Below, one piece after another: positions 10,433 to 19,533 of a stretch of DNA of 21,648 nucleotides. Every line of letters begins with the position of its first letter. Position 1 is the stretch's first letter. The stretch comes from Oppiella nova (lineage: Eukaryota > Arthropoda > Arachnida > Sarcoptiformes > Oppiidae). The notes under the pieces were generated by a model, which ran no database searches, was not told the DNA's origin, and worked only from the letters and a program-made list of their open reading frames with translations. The stretch is taken from the NCBI GenBank assembly GCA_905397405.1, contig CAJPVJ010000665.1, positions 1-21,648 of the forward strand, given 5' to 3'. A program made the translations under genes and the position numbers.

Positions 10433-10798
10433 TTCTGTGGATCAGTTCATACAAGATATCAGAAGTATTGGGCAATTATTACAGTCTTTTGTGTCTCAAA
10501 GTTTAACATTCAAATTCATTGCATTCTTATAGATTCTCGCGATTCAAATGATTTATGGGGTTTTGTTGGGAAAATTTCGCTTATTTACAGAATATTCTGA
10601 AATTAATGGTTATATATTGAGACAGAAATGTAGAGAAAAAGTTTAGCAATAAATTAAAGTAGCAATATTGATCTACCGTAATATCTCCTAATACCATTTT
10701 CTCGTATAATTGTTTTGTGTTAGGTTTGAATATAACGATAATTAGCTCCCATATGGGACTCACTACACATTAGTTGACAAAATATAAGTAATTAAGTT
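10433..10798. other. Divergent promoter region
   Basis: Spacer between the serpin (-) and the lipase (+), whose starts face away from each other. A minus-strand CTATAAG near 10530 may be a weak TATA element for the serpin. The minus-strand open frame at 10581-10763 shows no family features. Confidence 0.4.
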
Positions 10799-13700
10799 AT
10801 GTATAAATATCTCATATTGTTATTAGTTTTGTTACTTTATTTCAATCAAAGTATTAATAGTGATGAAGAAGACGGGGATTCCGGTACCACAGAAGGAGAT
10901 AATGGCAGCACAAGAAGTGATAAAGAAGTTGCCACAGAATCTACTACAGAATTTGAGGACAAACCACTTCAGGCGGTACTGACAACAGAGCACCCGTACC
11001 TTAATGTAAGAAATATAAGTGAAAATCAATCATTCAGTTAATTATAGGAATGAGTGGAAGAGAGACTGTTTTCAGATGACTTGGGTTTAGTGTAACAGAT
11101 CTAACTTAATCTCGGTATTATCAGTGATTAGTACATCATATTAAAACCTTACACTATTAGACTACCTGTAAATAGGAATGAGTGGAAGAGAGACTGTTTT
11201 CAGATGACTTGGGTTTAGTGTAACAGATCTAACTTAATCTCGGTATTATCAGTGATTAGTACATCATATTAAAACCTTACACTATTAGACTACCTGTACA
11301 AGGATTAGTGCATAGGTCTGTTCAATCAGGCTATATTAAACCCAAATCGCCTTAAAACAGTGTATTTTCTACACTATTTTCCACTGATTCCTGTCTCTAT
11401 TTATAATGAATTATACCAATAGTTTAAACGCTATAATAAAACACATCAAATGGCGAGTCCTAAGAAAAAAGGTCTCATATCTCATATGAATGAGTATGAA
11501 GTGATTGAAGTGAGTATTCAAACAAACTATTCAAACATCGTTTAAATTAAAAGTTTTATCAATAATAGTCCAAAAAGATTAATGAGACGCACAGTGCTTA
11601 CAATGTAAAAGCGAGTTCACTATTACCCGGAACCAAAGCGGACGGTCTGTTTGGTAAAACCCGACAAATCATTGGACTCATTCCTATAGTCAACAGTAAG
11701 TGTTTGACTTTGTGTTGATATTCTCCAGTAATTCTGGTACTAATTGTCACCTACAGGTGCTTTGGGCACAAAGTGTTGGGACGACATCGGGTGCTTTTCA
11801 GCCATGAATTTTTACGATGCAAAGATCGGGCACTTTGCCATACTACCCATGAGTCCCTCGCAAATTGCCCCCAAATTCTACCTGTACACATCCGAGTCAC
11901 GCAATCACTCGATTATATTTCAGTATAAGTTTAATCCCAAGAAATTCAAAGACACCACATTTAATCCTAATCATCAGACAGTGTTTATTATCCACGGGTA
12001 TGAAGATGGTGTCGAACAGTGGATGATTGTAAACAAACTTTACCTTACTCAATATAACTATCACCTTAATTATGTAAATAATGAACAATTAATTTCTTTA
12101 TAAAGGACATGAAAAACAGTTTGTATAACACGACACCACCACAGGATCAGTATAATGTTGTTTTGGTTGATTGGGAAAAGGGTATTCAATTCACTAACTG
12201 ATTATTGTTGAAATATATTTTACAACTCTTATGATAAGTTTGTTACAATTGAATGAATTGCAAAACAGGTGCAAAACAGTTGGACTATTTTCTGGCGGCG
12301 GCCAACACTCAAGTGGTTGGGGCTATGATTGCATTCTTCGTGAACCGTATCTGTGAGCTGACGTACGGACGGGAAGTCATAAATAATGATAACTTCTATT
12401 TGGTTGGACACAGTCTGGGGGCACATGTTTCAGGTTTTGCAGGAAAACGACTTATTAATCCCCAATTGTCCAGAATTACAGGCCTCGACCCCGCGGGTTA
12501 GCATTTTTATTTTACCCCGCGACTTTTATTACGGAAAAATTATTAATTTAATGTAATTTAATACTTATTTTACACATTAGGACCGGATTTTCAAGCCAAC
12601 AGCACTAATATAAGACTGGCCTATACTGACGCCACGGAAGTTGATATCATTCATACAGATATGGCTAATATTGTTATTAATGGGTTTGGACTCAATGAAA
12701 CTATAGGTGATGTCGACTTTTACCCTAATGGAGGGTTTGAACAGGTATTTCCAAATCATTTTAAGTATTTTTATTTAAAAACTTAATTGTTCGGTAATCT
12801 GATAAACAGCCTGGTTGTCCACAATCTGATATGATTGCCGATGTAATGGCTGGTCATTTTCAGATCACCTGCGCTCACATTAGGTCTCATGATTTGGCCA
12901 CTTATTTGGGTTTGTTTACTCATTTGGGGTTATTATACATAAATAGTTTTAAAAAAATAAAATTACTTAACGATAGGTAAACCCAACAGTTTGTGTCAAC
13001 CGGTGGGCTATGAGTGCGATTCGTATACAACATTTGTTGAGGGCCGGTGTGGCAACTGTGAGGCCGATGCCAATAACATAACTAAGTGTCAACTCATGGG
13101 TCTGTATCCGGTAGAGTGGAGGGGAACACCTATTAATCGAAACTATTTTGGAGGAAAGGGACACAAACTTTATTTGAATACTGCGGGCAGTCATCCATTT
13201 TGTTGTAATTAAATCATAATTTCACTCAATTTAGACAAACTATTTGAGTGACAAATGACTAATTATAAGACAGTATTTCACTATCAGATTGCAATCCATG
13301 TGACTCCCGATTCGGAAGCCGGTGCAAGTGGACAGGTAGCTATCAATATAGGTGCTGATCATGGTTTACAAAAGGATACAAATCTGACATTTATAAGGAC
13401 GATGTCATTCATAACTCCGGGAAGAGTCCACACATTATTACTGACATTCAGTGAACCCATTACTGCAATAAAGAGTGGTTTCTTCAGTTGGTATCGATTC
13501 CCGGGCTTACAGTTCAGTAAAGATAGAGATAAGGGAACGAAGATTGGCATCAATTTCATTGAAATTAATTATTTGAGTCATTCATATGAACAGTAAGATT
13601 ATTATTAAATTTAATCATTTTCTTTGTATTTTCATTGTATTGAATCGATTCTGTAGAATACGAAAAGACATGTCAGCGCTATTGTGTCCCATTGATAACC

Positions 13701-13942
13701 ATCCCATAGTACCCGACGGTCCCACTCTATACTTTAAATTATGTGAGAGTACGGATGGGTTGACCAAATCGGCTCTTCAGATGTCTTCAGCAGAATTAAA
13801 GCCATTTACAAACACTTATGACATAACATCTGTTGATTATGACGATCGGTTCCTATTGACTGATAAACTAACCAAGATCCCATCAGAAAACCCCAATCAA
13901 ACAACAACTGCTAAACCTAAATCTCGGACTATTTTTGGTTAA
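10799..13942 (+). CDS. Secreted pancreatic-lipase-family enzyme with PLAT domain
   Basis: Exons 10799-11005, 11578-11695, 11757-12028, 12106-12181, 12269-12496, 12581-12744, 12810-12909, 12977-13204, 13274-13592 and 13657-13942 join in frame (1998 nt, 665 aa). Exon 1 gives a signal peptide and an acidic Ser/Thr-rich linker. The lipase core shows TVFIIHGYED, then VVLVDWEKG. The nucleophile elbow is GHSLGAHVSGFAGK, the catalytic Asp lies in ITGLDPAGPDF, and the His in ITCAHIRSHD, so the Ser-Asp-His triad is intact. The family cysteine cluster (C-x6-C...CGNC) follows. A C-terminal PLAT-type beta domain begins at FHYQIAIHV, and a Thr/Lys-rich tail ends the protein. It should hydrolyse acylglycerols or phospholipids outside the cell, for example in digestion. 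An alternative first exon at 11450-11509 also splices in phase to 11578. The stop overlaps AATAAA (13941-13946), so the 3' UTR is very short. Confidence 0.9.
11045..11298. repeat. Exact tandem duplication, period 128 bp, two copies
   Basis: About 126 bp starting TAGGAATGAGTGG and ending ACTACCTGTA occur at 11045-11170 and again, base for base, at 11173-11298. Both copies lie in the first intron of the lipase gene. I see no terminal inverted repeats or target-site features of a mobile element. Complete identity implies a very recent duplication or an assembly artefact. Confidence 0.95.
11450..11509 (+). CDS. Possible alternative first or internal exon of the lipase gene
   Basis: ATG at 11450 opens 20 codons (MASPKKKGLISHMNEYEVIE) and ends at a consensus GTGAGT donor in phase 0, compatible with the exon at 11578. 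A TATA-like TTTATAAT lies about 50 nt upstream. Used as a first exon it would give a 616-residue lipase without a signal peptide. Entry at an AAG acceptor at 11464 would instead make it an internal exon behind the signal-peptide exon. Confidence 0.45.
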
Positions 13943-14435
13943 TAAACATTAAATTATTGATCAGTACTTGACTTTAGTTTGAAAGTGTATCTTTTAGTAT
14001 TTTTAATTGTGATTATTTAGTTTATAAATTATAATTGCTTATTATATCTAAAAAATATTCTTTAATAAATTAACGCGAAATTAAATATTTTTGTTTAAAT
14101 ATTTTTATTAAAACAATTTGTATGATATTTTTAATTATTAACTGTTATCTTAAATTATTAATTATTATTTTAGTAAAATCAGTGTTTATATATACCGTAA
14201 TAAGTAAATAATTATTGAATCTTTATGTTATACATATTTTTATTAATTGATTAAATTGACTATATCTATAATATTGATAGATTTATTAATTGACTTAATT
14301 GTTGAAATAATCCAACGGTATTTGTCAACGGTATATGCCTATCATAAATAAGACACAATACATTTACTGTCTATCCTTGATCATACAATACATTGAAATT
14401 GTGAGCACTTCTGAAACTTTAAACCACCAAAAAGT
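13943..14435. other. AT-rich intergenic spacer
   Basis: 3' flank of the lipase and upstream region of the kinase-like gene. No coding, RNA or core promoter signal is convincing. Confidence 0.45.
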
Positions 14436-16368
14436 ATGCCTTCAGAGGAGGAAATGGAGAGAAAGAAGAAGAGGAAAGAAGAGAAGATTCAAAAGCTTCG
14501 TCTAAAACAAGAAGACGCTCTCAAAAAGATCGACGAAATAGAAAAACAAGAGATATTTCCCGAAGAGTTGACTAAAAAGGGATATAAGACATCAATGGAG
14601 GAGTTATCGAAAGGCCAGTTCTCGACGATATTCAAAGGTAAACACAACGATGAAGACATTGTCATCAAAATCATTGAGAAAGAGAACAAAGAGGAGAAGT
14701 TCTTGAAGATATATCTTCCAAGACATGTGATAATTATGCGGACATTGAATGGCAGACACGACAGTATTATCAATACGTTGGATGTGTTTGAGACTTCAAA
14801 ACGAGTTCTAATATTAATGTCTTTGGCTCCAAACGGATCCCTTAATGATTTCATCGACAAAACCACAGATCCTTTGGACGAAAATGAGACCAGAAAATGG
14901 GCGCAAGAGTTGATGAGTGGGTTGTGTTACCTTCACGTCAATGGTATTGTTCACAGAGATCTGCGGACAGGTTTAGCATTTAATTAGGTTTAAAATTATT
15001 TTCTTGGTGAAATTCATTTCAATAATCAATTGCAAACCAAATTCTATTAACTAAAGACAATTGCCTGAAAATAAGTGGTTTCACTCAATCAAGACTTTGG
15101 ATAAATCCTAAAGACAATAGTGTTGTAAAGAGTATGAAAACCATCGGTTCAATGGCTTATTGTTCACCCGAGGTAATTTAATTGTTATATTAAATTGATA
15201 TAAATGTTTAAATTATTGCCAGTCTTTGACGGGAGAGGGCTTTGATCCGAGAACTGCTGATGTCTGGTCTTATGGTGTGATTGTCTTCTATATATGGAAT
15301 AAAAGGCATAAATATTAAACATATTTATTATTTAAGACATTAACTCATGTTTCGGTGAAATAGTTATCCCTTTGACTACAATCATATGCAAACACTTTTG
15401 GCTCAACAGAGGAATAACGAATGGAATCAACGAATGAGAAAAGATTCAAATGATTTGATTAAAGGATTCTTTCAAAAGATATTTGATTTGAATGTCAGTC
15501 AAAGACAAACAATCGTTGCACTGCTTGAAGACAAATGGGTTGACTGTAAACTGACTGTTGCTGGCAATGGAAACACTGAAGATAGAGATCATAAAACTAC
15601 AAAAGTTATCAAAGAAAGTACTGATAATAAGACAAATGAAACAAAAGTTGAGATCAAATCTATACCTGAGAGTGAGTCCAAAAACAGCGATAAAATTAGT
15701 GATAAAGTTAAGCCCAAAGATGAATCAAAAAGTAAGTAAAATAATGCATTAAAAAATTCATTAAAAATATTATTTACGATACAGATGTGGATAAAAAGGA
15801 GGCGACAGAGGATGACAGTGACGATCAGGATGTGGAGGGTGTGAGCGATGATGAAAGCGATGAAAACATCGGAGAAAAGAAAGAGAGTAAAGAAGAAGTG
15901 AAAAGTAAATCCAATTCAAATGAACCGCAAATGAAACCAAAGGCTGAGAATAAAGTTGACAAACAAGACATTAAAAGTGATGACAAAAAGGTTTCGAAGA
16001 CCACAAAGAGTGCCCAAAAATCAAAGACCAAAAACAAGAAAATGAATAAAAATTCAAAAACAAAATCAGATGAAGAGAGAGTCATCTTAGATGTTAAGGA
16101 AAAGAAGGATAAATTGAAGTCAAATGACGAGAAAGAAGACAAAAATGGAGAGAAATCGGCGGAGAATTTGAATGAAAAGAAAGATGACGTTAAGGAAAAA
16201 GACGACAAACAAGACGTTGAAAAGAAATTGGAGTCAAAAAGTGTGGACAAAGAGAAGGAAGAATCGGGTGAAAAGAAAAAGAGTGGAAATGAATCCCAAA
16301 GTGATCGTAAAGTAATAAAAGCAGATATTTTAGAGACACTGAAAACAGAATTTCTAAAAACTCAATAA
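14436..16368 (+). CDS. TSSK-like pseudokinase with N-terminal coiled coil and long charged tail
   Basis: Exons 14436-14970, 15033-15172 (or 15057-15172), 15223-15305, 15364-15731 and 15785-16368 give about 569 (or 561) residues. Residues 1-40 are Lys/Glu-rich and coiled-coil-like. The kinase domain has a glycine-loop remnant (SKGQFSTIFKG), the VIKII lysine, NGSLNDFID, VHRDL, a YCSPE-type APE motif and DVWSYG. The layout of the N-lobe and activation segment resembles testis-specific Ser/Thr kinases. Two key positions are changed: the helix C Glu (family LPRE) is His in LPRHVIIMR, and the DFG motif is GFT in LKISGFTQS, losing the magnesium-binding Asp. Catalysis is therefore unlikely and a scaffold or regulatory role is inferred. 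The C-terminal 240 or so residues are almost only Lys, Glu, Asp, Ser and Asn. Introns 14971-15032 and 15306-15363 have unusual splice sites. AATAAA follows at 16383. Confidence 0.82.
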
Positions 16369-16577
16369 CATTTTCAATTTGTAATAAAATTTCTTTATCT
16401 TATACATCAGTACAAATCCTTTTTAATTTATATAATTTTATTTATGATTTAATAATAACTATTTAAGAATTAAATAAACATTTATTATTAAAATAAATAT
16501 TTTAAATTTTATATTCATTAAACATCTATTATTATTATTCTATACAATAATTATTTGATTATTTGTGGCAATTATTA

Positions 16578-17123
16578 TCATTTGTTTGGCTGTTTAGGAG
16601 TCTTCTCCTCCTCATTGATCTTTTCCTTTGGCTTCCACTCAAACACTTTACTGTTAACAGGACTTAGAGTTGACGTCGAGATGATAATACTCTGCACATC
16701 AGTGGACGGCATATCAGACATAATCACTGAGGGCTCTGTCTTCATAGTAATTTTGCTCTTCTTTCTGACAACTCTTTGCTGTTTTCTCGTCATTGGTTTA
16801 GGTCTTGTGAACACAAATATTAAGATAAACACAATTACCACCACTAATAGACTCAAAATGATGCCAATGACTGTGGACGGGAGGTATGATTCTAAACCCT
16901 CTATAGAATGACCGGCCGATGCATTGGGACTATGATTGCCATTGATTATGGGATACCAATTGGTTGGCACAGTGTCTGAGCTGTCAGTAGATTTTAAGGG
17001 TTCCACCGGCTCTGGGATTTGAATAGTGTATGGATTAATATGATTATGGGATTGGGTTTCTGTGTTAGGATTTGTGGGACCAGGAGTTTGGAATTGATTT
17101 ATAGGGATAGCAGTTATCGCCAT
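16578..17123 (-). CDS. Single-pass membrane protein with Pro/Thr/Asn-rich ectodomain, unknown family
   Basis: The minus-strand frame from ATG at 17123 gives 181 residues. A strong transmembrane helix (about residues 83-105, VIGIILSLLVVVIVFILIF) is followed at once by a basic stop-transfer segment, RPKPMTRKQQRVVRKK, placing the N-terminus outside and a tail of about 75 residues inside. The ectodomain is rich in Pro, Thr and Asn, has NHS and NAS sequons and no cysteine. The tail is Ser/Thr-rich and ends Lys/Glu/Pro-rich. There is no obvious signal peptide at this ATG. The frame stays open upstream to a CTTCAG acceptor-like site (17138), so a leader exon may exist. The gene is convergent with the kinase-like gene, with about 210 bp between the stops. 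I recognise no family. Confidence 0.65.
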   Translation of the reverse strand: MAITAIPINQFQTPGPTNPNTETQSHNHINPYTIQIPEPVEPLKSTDSSDTVPTNWYPIINGNHSPNASAGHSIEGLESYLPSTVIGIILSLLVVVIVFILIFVFTRPKPMTRKQQRVVRKKSKITMKTEPSVIMSDMPSTDVQSIIISTSTLSPVNSKVFEWKPKEKINEEEKTPKQPNK

Positions 17124-17147
17124 AAAAAGTGGTTTGTCTGAAGACAC

Positions 17148-17608
17148 TATTATAACACAAATCTTTTCTTATATTAACCAACGAATTAATATACGTTAAG
17201 ATATGAACAATTATTGATGTGAATATTTTGAATTGTATTGTAAATTACAACTGGTAACAGTGTGTTTGTGAGACCTTTAGCCGTTAGAAATTGTTGTCAA
17301 CAATTAAAACAATTAGTCATTGTTTTACATTAACATCGGATATACTCATTAAATCGGAAATAGGGTTATCAATAAATAGGGTTACCTGTCCAAACATAGA
17401 CCTGTCCTGATTCTGATTAGATCCTGATTTAGCCAAAAACAATTGTTATAACGTGATAAATAATATTATACAAAAGATTTGTCTTTACAATCAAAAGGCC
17501 GTTATTTATCAAAATAAGTTTGTATTAAACTCAGGGGAAGACTACAATTTAGGTGTATTTTTAGCTCAAAGATAACAAGATTGTTGGATTACTTTTGAAA
17601 AGGATTTC
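17148..17608. other. Divergent upstream region of two membrane-protein genes
   Basis: Lies between the gene at 16578-17123 (-) and the one at 17609-18220 (+). A minus-strand segment ending GGACAG before GTAACC (about 17385) could be a 5' exon of the minus-strand gene, but no ATG-led frame joins cleanly. No clear TATA/initiator pair. Confidence 0.35.
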
Positions 17609-18220
17609 ATGGAAACTAAATCCAACCACAGTTTCAAAGATCCTAAACTCAAAGATCCTGAACTGGAAGCGCCTAAGAGTCCTGAGAGCCGACTGACACA
17701 CAACTCGAATCCACTCAAGTCTGACGATCAGATGTTAGACAAGGATCCGCTCAAAGATGAGAGACGGCTTAAGCTTCTGAAGCGAATTATCAGCCATTTG
17801 TGTCTTTTGGTGCTCATTCTGGCCCTCAATTCTGTAATTCTTGGTGTCTGTGCCCATGTCTTCTACGTCGGCAAAACCCATTTAGTCATCTTCGGCGTCC
17901 TCTCACTCATGCAACTCATCTCAGCGCCGGTCGGCTTCTATGCCATCAAATGCGGAAATCGTGTCCTATTCCTCGTCTGTTCTATCATTAACTTTGTATG
18001 GATTATATCAGTCGTCGTTTTGCTCCTCTATTACTGGATCTTCAATACGACCAAAGAGTTTAAGGGAGAGATCGCTCTACACGTGGGGGCCGTTATCTTC
18101 TTGAGCGCCTCCATAGTGCTGGCCGTCTGTTGCTTTCTGATGATGAAACTGTTGGATATGATTTCAGTTGGATATAAACAGCCAAAGGTGGTCATCGCAA
18201 CCGACAAAGCAACCAAGTGA
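17609..18220 (+). CDS. Four-transmembrane protein, unknown family
   Basis: An intronless frame of 203 residues. About 60 hydrophilic residues, with a KDP/DPEL-type Pro-Asp-Lys pattern, precede four hydrophobic helices at about 62-84, 91-113, 119-144 and 157-182. A short polar tail follows. The loops are very short, so it is not a typical tetraspanin with a large cysteine loop. An N-terminal cytoplasmic orientation is suggested by KLLKR just before helix 1. There is one NTT sequon between helices 3 and 4. The coding sequence is clearly GC-richer than its flanks. It resembles small tetraspan families (MARVEL- or MS4A-like) only in topology. AATAAA is at 18308. Confidence 0.8.
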   Translation: METKSNHSFKDPKLKDPELEAPKSPESRLTHNSNPLKSDDQMLDKDPLKDERRLKLLKRIISHLCLLVLILALNSVILGVCAHVFYVGKTHLVIFGVLSLMQLISAPVGFYAIKCGNRVLFLVCSIINFVWIISVVVLLLYYWIFNTTKEFKGEIALHVGAVIFLSASIVLAVCCFLMMKLLDMISVGYKQPKVVIATDKATK

Positions 18221-18736
18221 TCTTGGTCACACATTTCATATTCAACTCATTATTTTCTTATTTGTATTTCAAAAATCCATTTAATCTGTATTTTGATTAG
18301 TTTGCTTAATAAATATCTAAAATTATTCAAATTTACTTGCATTAGAATAATTATATCAAATCAAATAAATTCAGTTAAAAGAACTCATTATTTGCCGTAT
18401 TTTTACTCGTCAATCATTAGTTACTGTATTTGAATTTTTTAATAATGAATTGAGTTCTATATTCAAAATTTAAATGTCAAATCAAAATTAAATATAAAAC
18501 TAAAAATTAATTCTCAGAAATAAAGGTAATTGTAGAAAAATTATGAGACAACAAAAAAAAGTAAATATTATATTATATTTCTTAAAATTAGGATTAAATT
18601 TGTCGGGAAATAAGTAAATCTGTCTATAAAACCAATACAATAGTATATCCTTTGACAGGATATTCACAACATATATAAAGTCAAGATCAAAAATAACAAT
18701 AATATATCAATTTTCTAACCATTGATAATAAGAAAA
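18221..18736. other. AT-rich spacer with promoter of the prepropeptide gene
   Basis: 3' flank of the four-helix protein gene, then A+T-rich sequence. No coding potential is seen. A TATA box sits at 18672. Confidence 0.45.
18672..18679 (+). promoter_or_regulatory. TATA box of the four-cysteine prepropeptide gene
   Basis: TATATAAA lies 57 nt before the next ATG of a coding exon (18737), leaving room for a short 5' UTR. Confidence 0.5.
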
Positions 18737-19068
18737 ATGAAGTTTACATACATTATTATATTGTCAATTGTATTGTTGTTATGTTTGACTCAAGTGAGTG
18801 TCAAACAAATTGAATTCATTGATAACTTTTGATTGATTTCTCTCTTTACTATTGAAAGACGAGTTACAGTCAGGAAGACGAGGACTTCGAGACTCGAGTG
18901 GAAGGGGATGAGGACGAGGGCGTCGATAATCTGGAGGAACTCAGGCGAAGGAAAAGACTGGCAGATGAGTGCAGTTCAGACAGTGATTGCGGAAGGGGTC
19001 AGGAATGCGCTTATGTGGGCTATTCTCTAAGGAAAGCCTGTCAGCGAAGGGGTAGACTTATTGGTTAA
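18737..19068 (+). CDS. Four-cysteine secreted prepropeptide (88 aa)
   Basis: Exon 1 (18737-18793) encodes a signal peptide, MKFTYIIILSIVLLLCLTQ, and ends at GTGAGT. A 65-nt intron ends at AAAG (18858). Exon 2 (18859-19068) is in phase 0. After probable signal cleavage near residue 23 comes an acidic propeptide (residues 24-47). A furin-type site RRRKR (48-52) follows, then a basic mature peptide of 36 residues with cysteines at 57, 63, 69 and 80 (spacing C-x5-C-x5-C-x10-C). Signal, acidic pro-part, dibasic site and small disulfide peptide together are typical of peptide hormones, defence peptides and venom-like peptides. The sequence alone does not tell which. The mature part has a CSSDSDCGRGQEC segment that loosely recalls Dickkopf/prokineticin-type cysteine starts. 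AATAAA at 19140 gives a short 3' UTR. I do not recognise the family. Confidence 0.8.
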
Positions 19069-19533
19069 GAGGTACAAACAAATTATAAACAATAATTGCA
19101 ATTATTGTTGTATAGAAATCATTTTAATGTATCATTTTAAATAAATATTAAATAGTATGATAGTTACAAAAGTGATGTATACTATATGGGTTGATGCTTT
19201 ATGTTCACAAATAAATTTTTGTCATTATAAGTTAGAATATAAATTTTCTTTTACAATAGTAACGCTACAAGTATACTCTAGTTCCTTTATCACTGGTGTA
19301 TGTATCGATAATTTTAAAAATATAAATTAATAGAATATAAGTTTGTATATAAATAAATAATGGTGTTGATTTTTATAATAATATTCCAATCATGGGATAA
19401 TAATTGATAATTGATGATTGACTAATAATTGATGATTGACTATAATAATTGAAATTATCATTTAGTTCATGAATTATAGTGATATGAGTTAACAAATTGA
19501 TTGTCAGTATAATAGTGGATATGTTTATGAAAA
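19069..19533. other. AT-rich convergent spacer
   Basis: Lies between the ends of the prepropeptide gene (+) and a minus-strand membrane-protein gene. It has the poly(A) signal at 19140 and imperfect short tandem units built on TAATTGATGATTGACTA near 19400-19450. No gene is seen. Confidence 0.45.
19398..19452. repeat. Imperfect short tandem repeat
   Basis: Units related to AATTGATGATTGACTA recur two to three times in a row. Probably simple-sequence drift in the 3' spacer. Confidence 0.55.

Noticed and set aside
15825-16250. Minus-strand 141-aa Ser/Phe-rich frame
   Set aside because: Antisense image of the Lys/Glu-rich kinase tail (AAG/GAA codons read as CTT/TTC).
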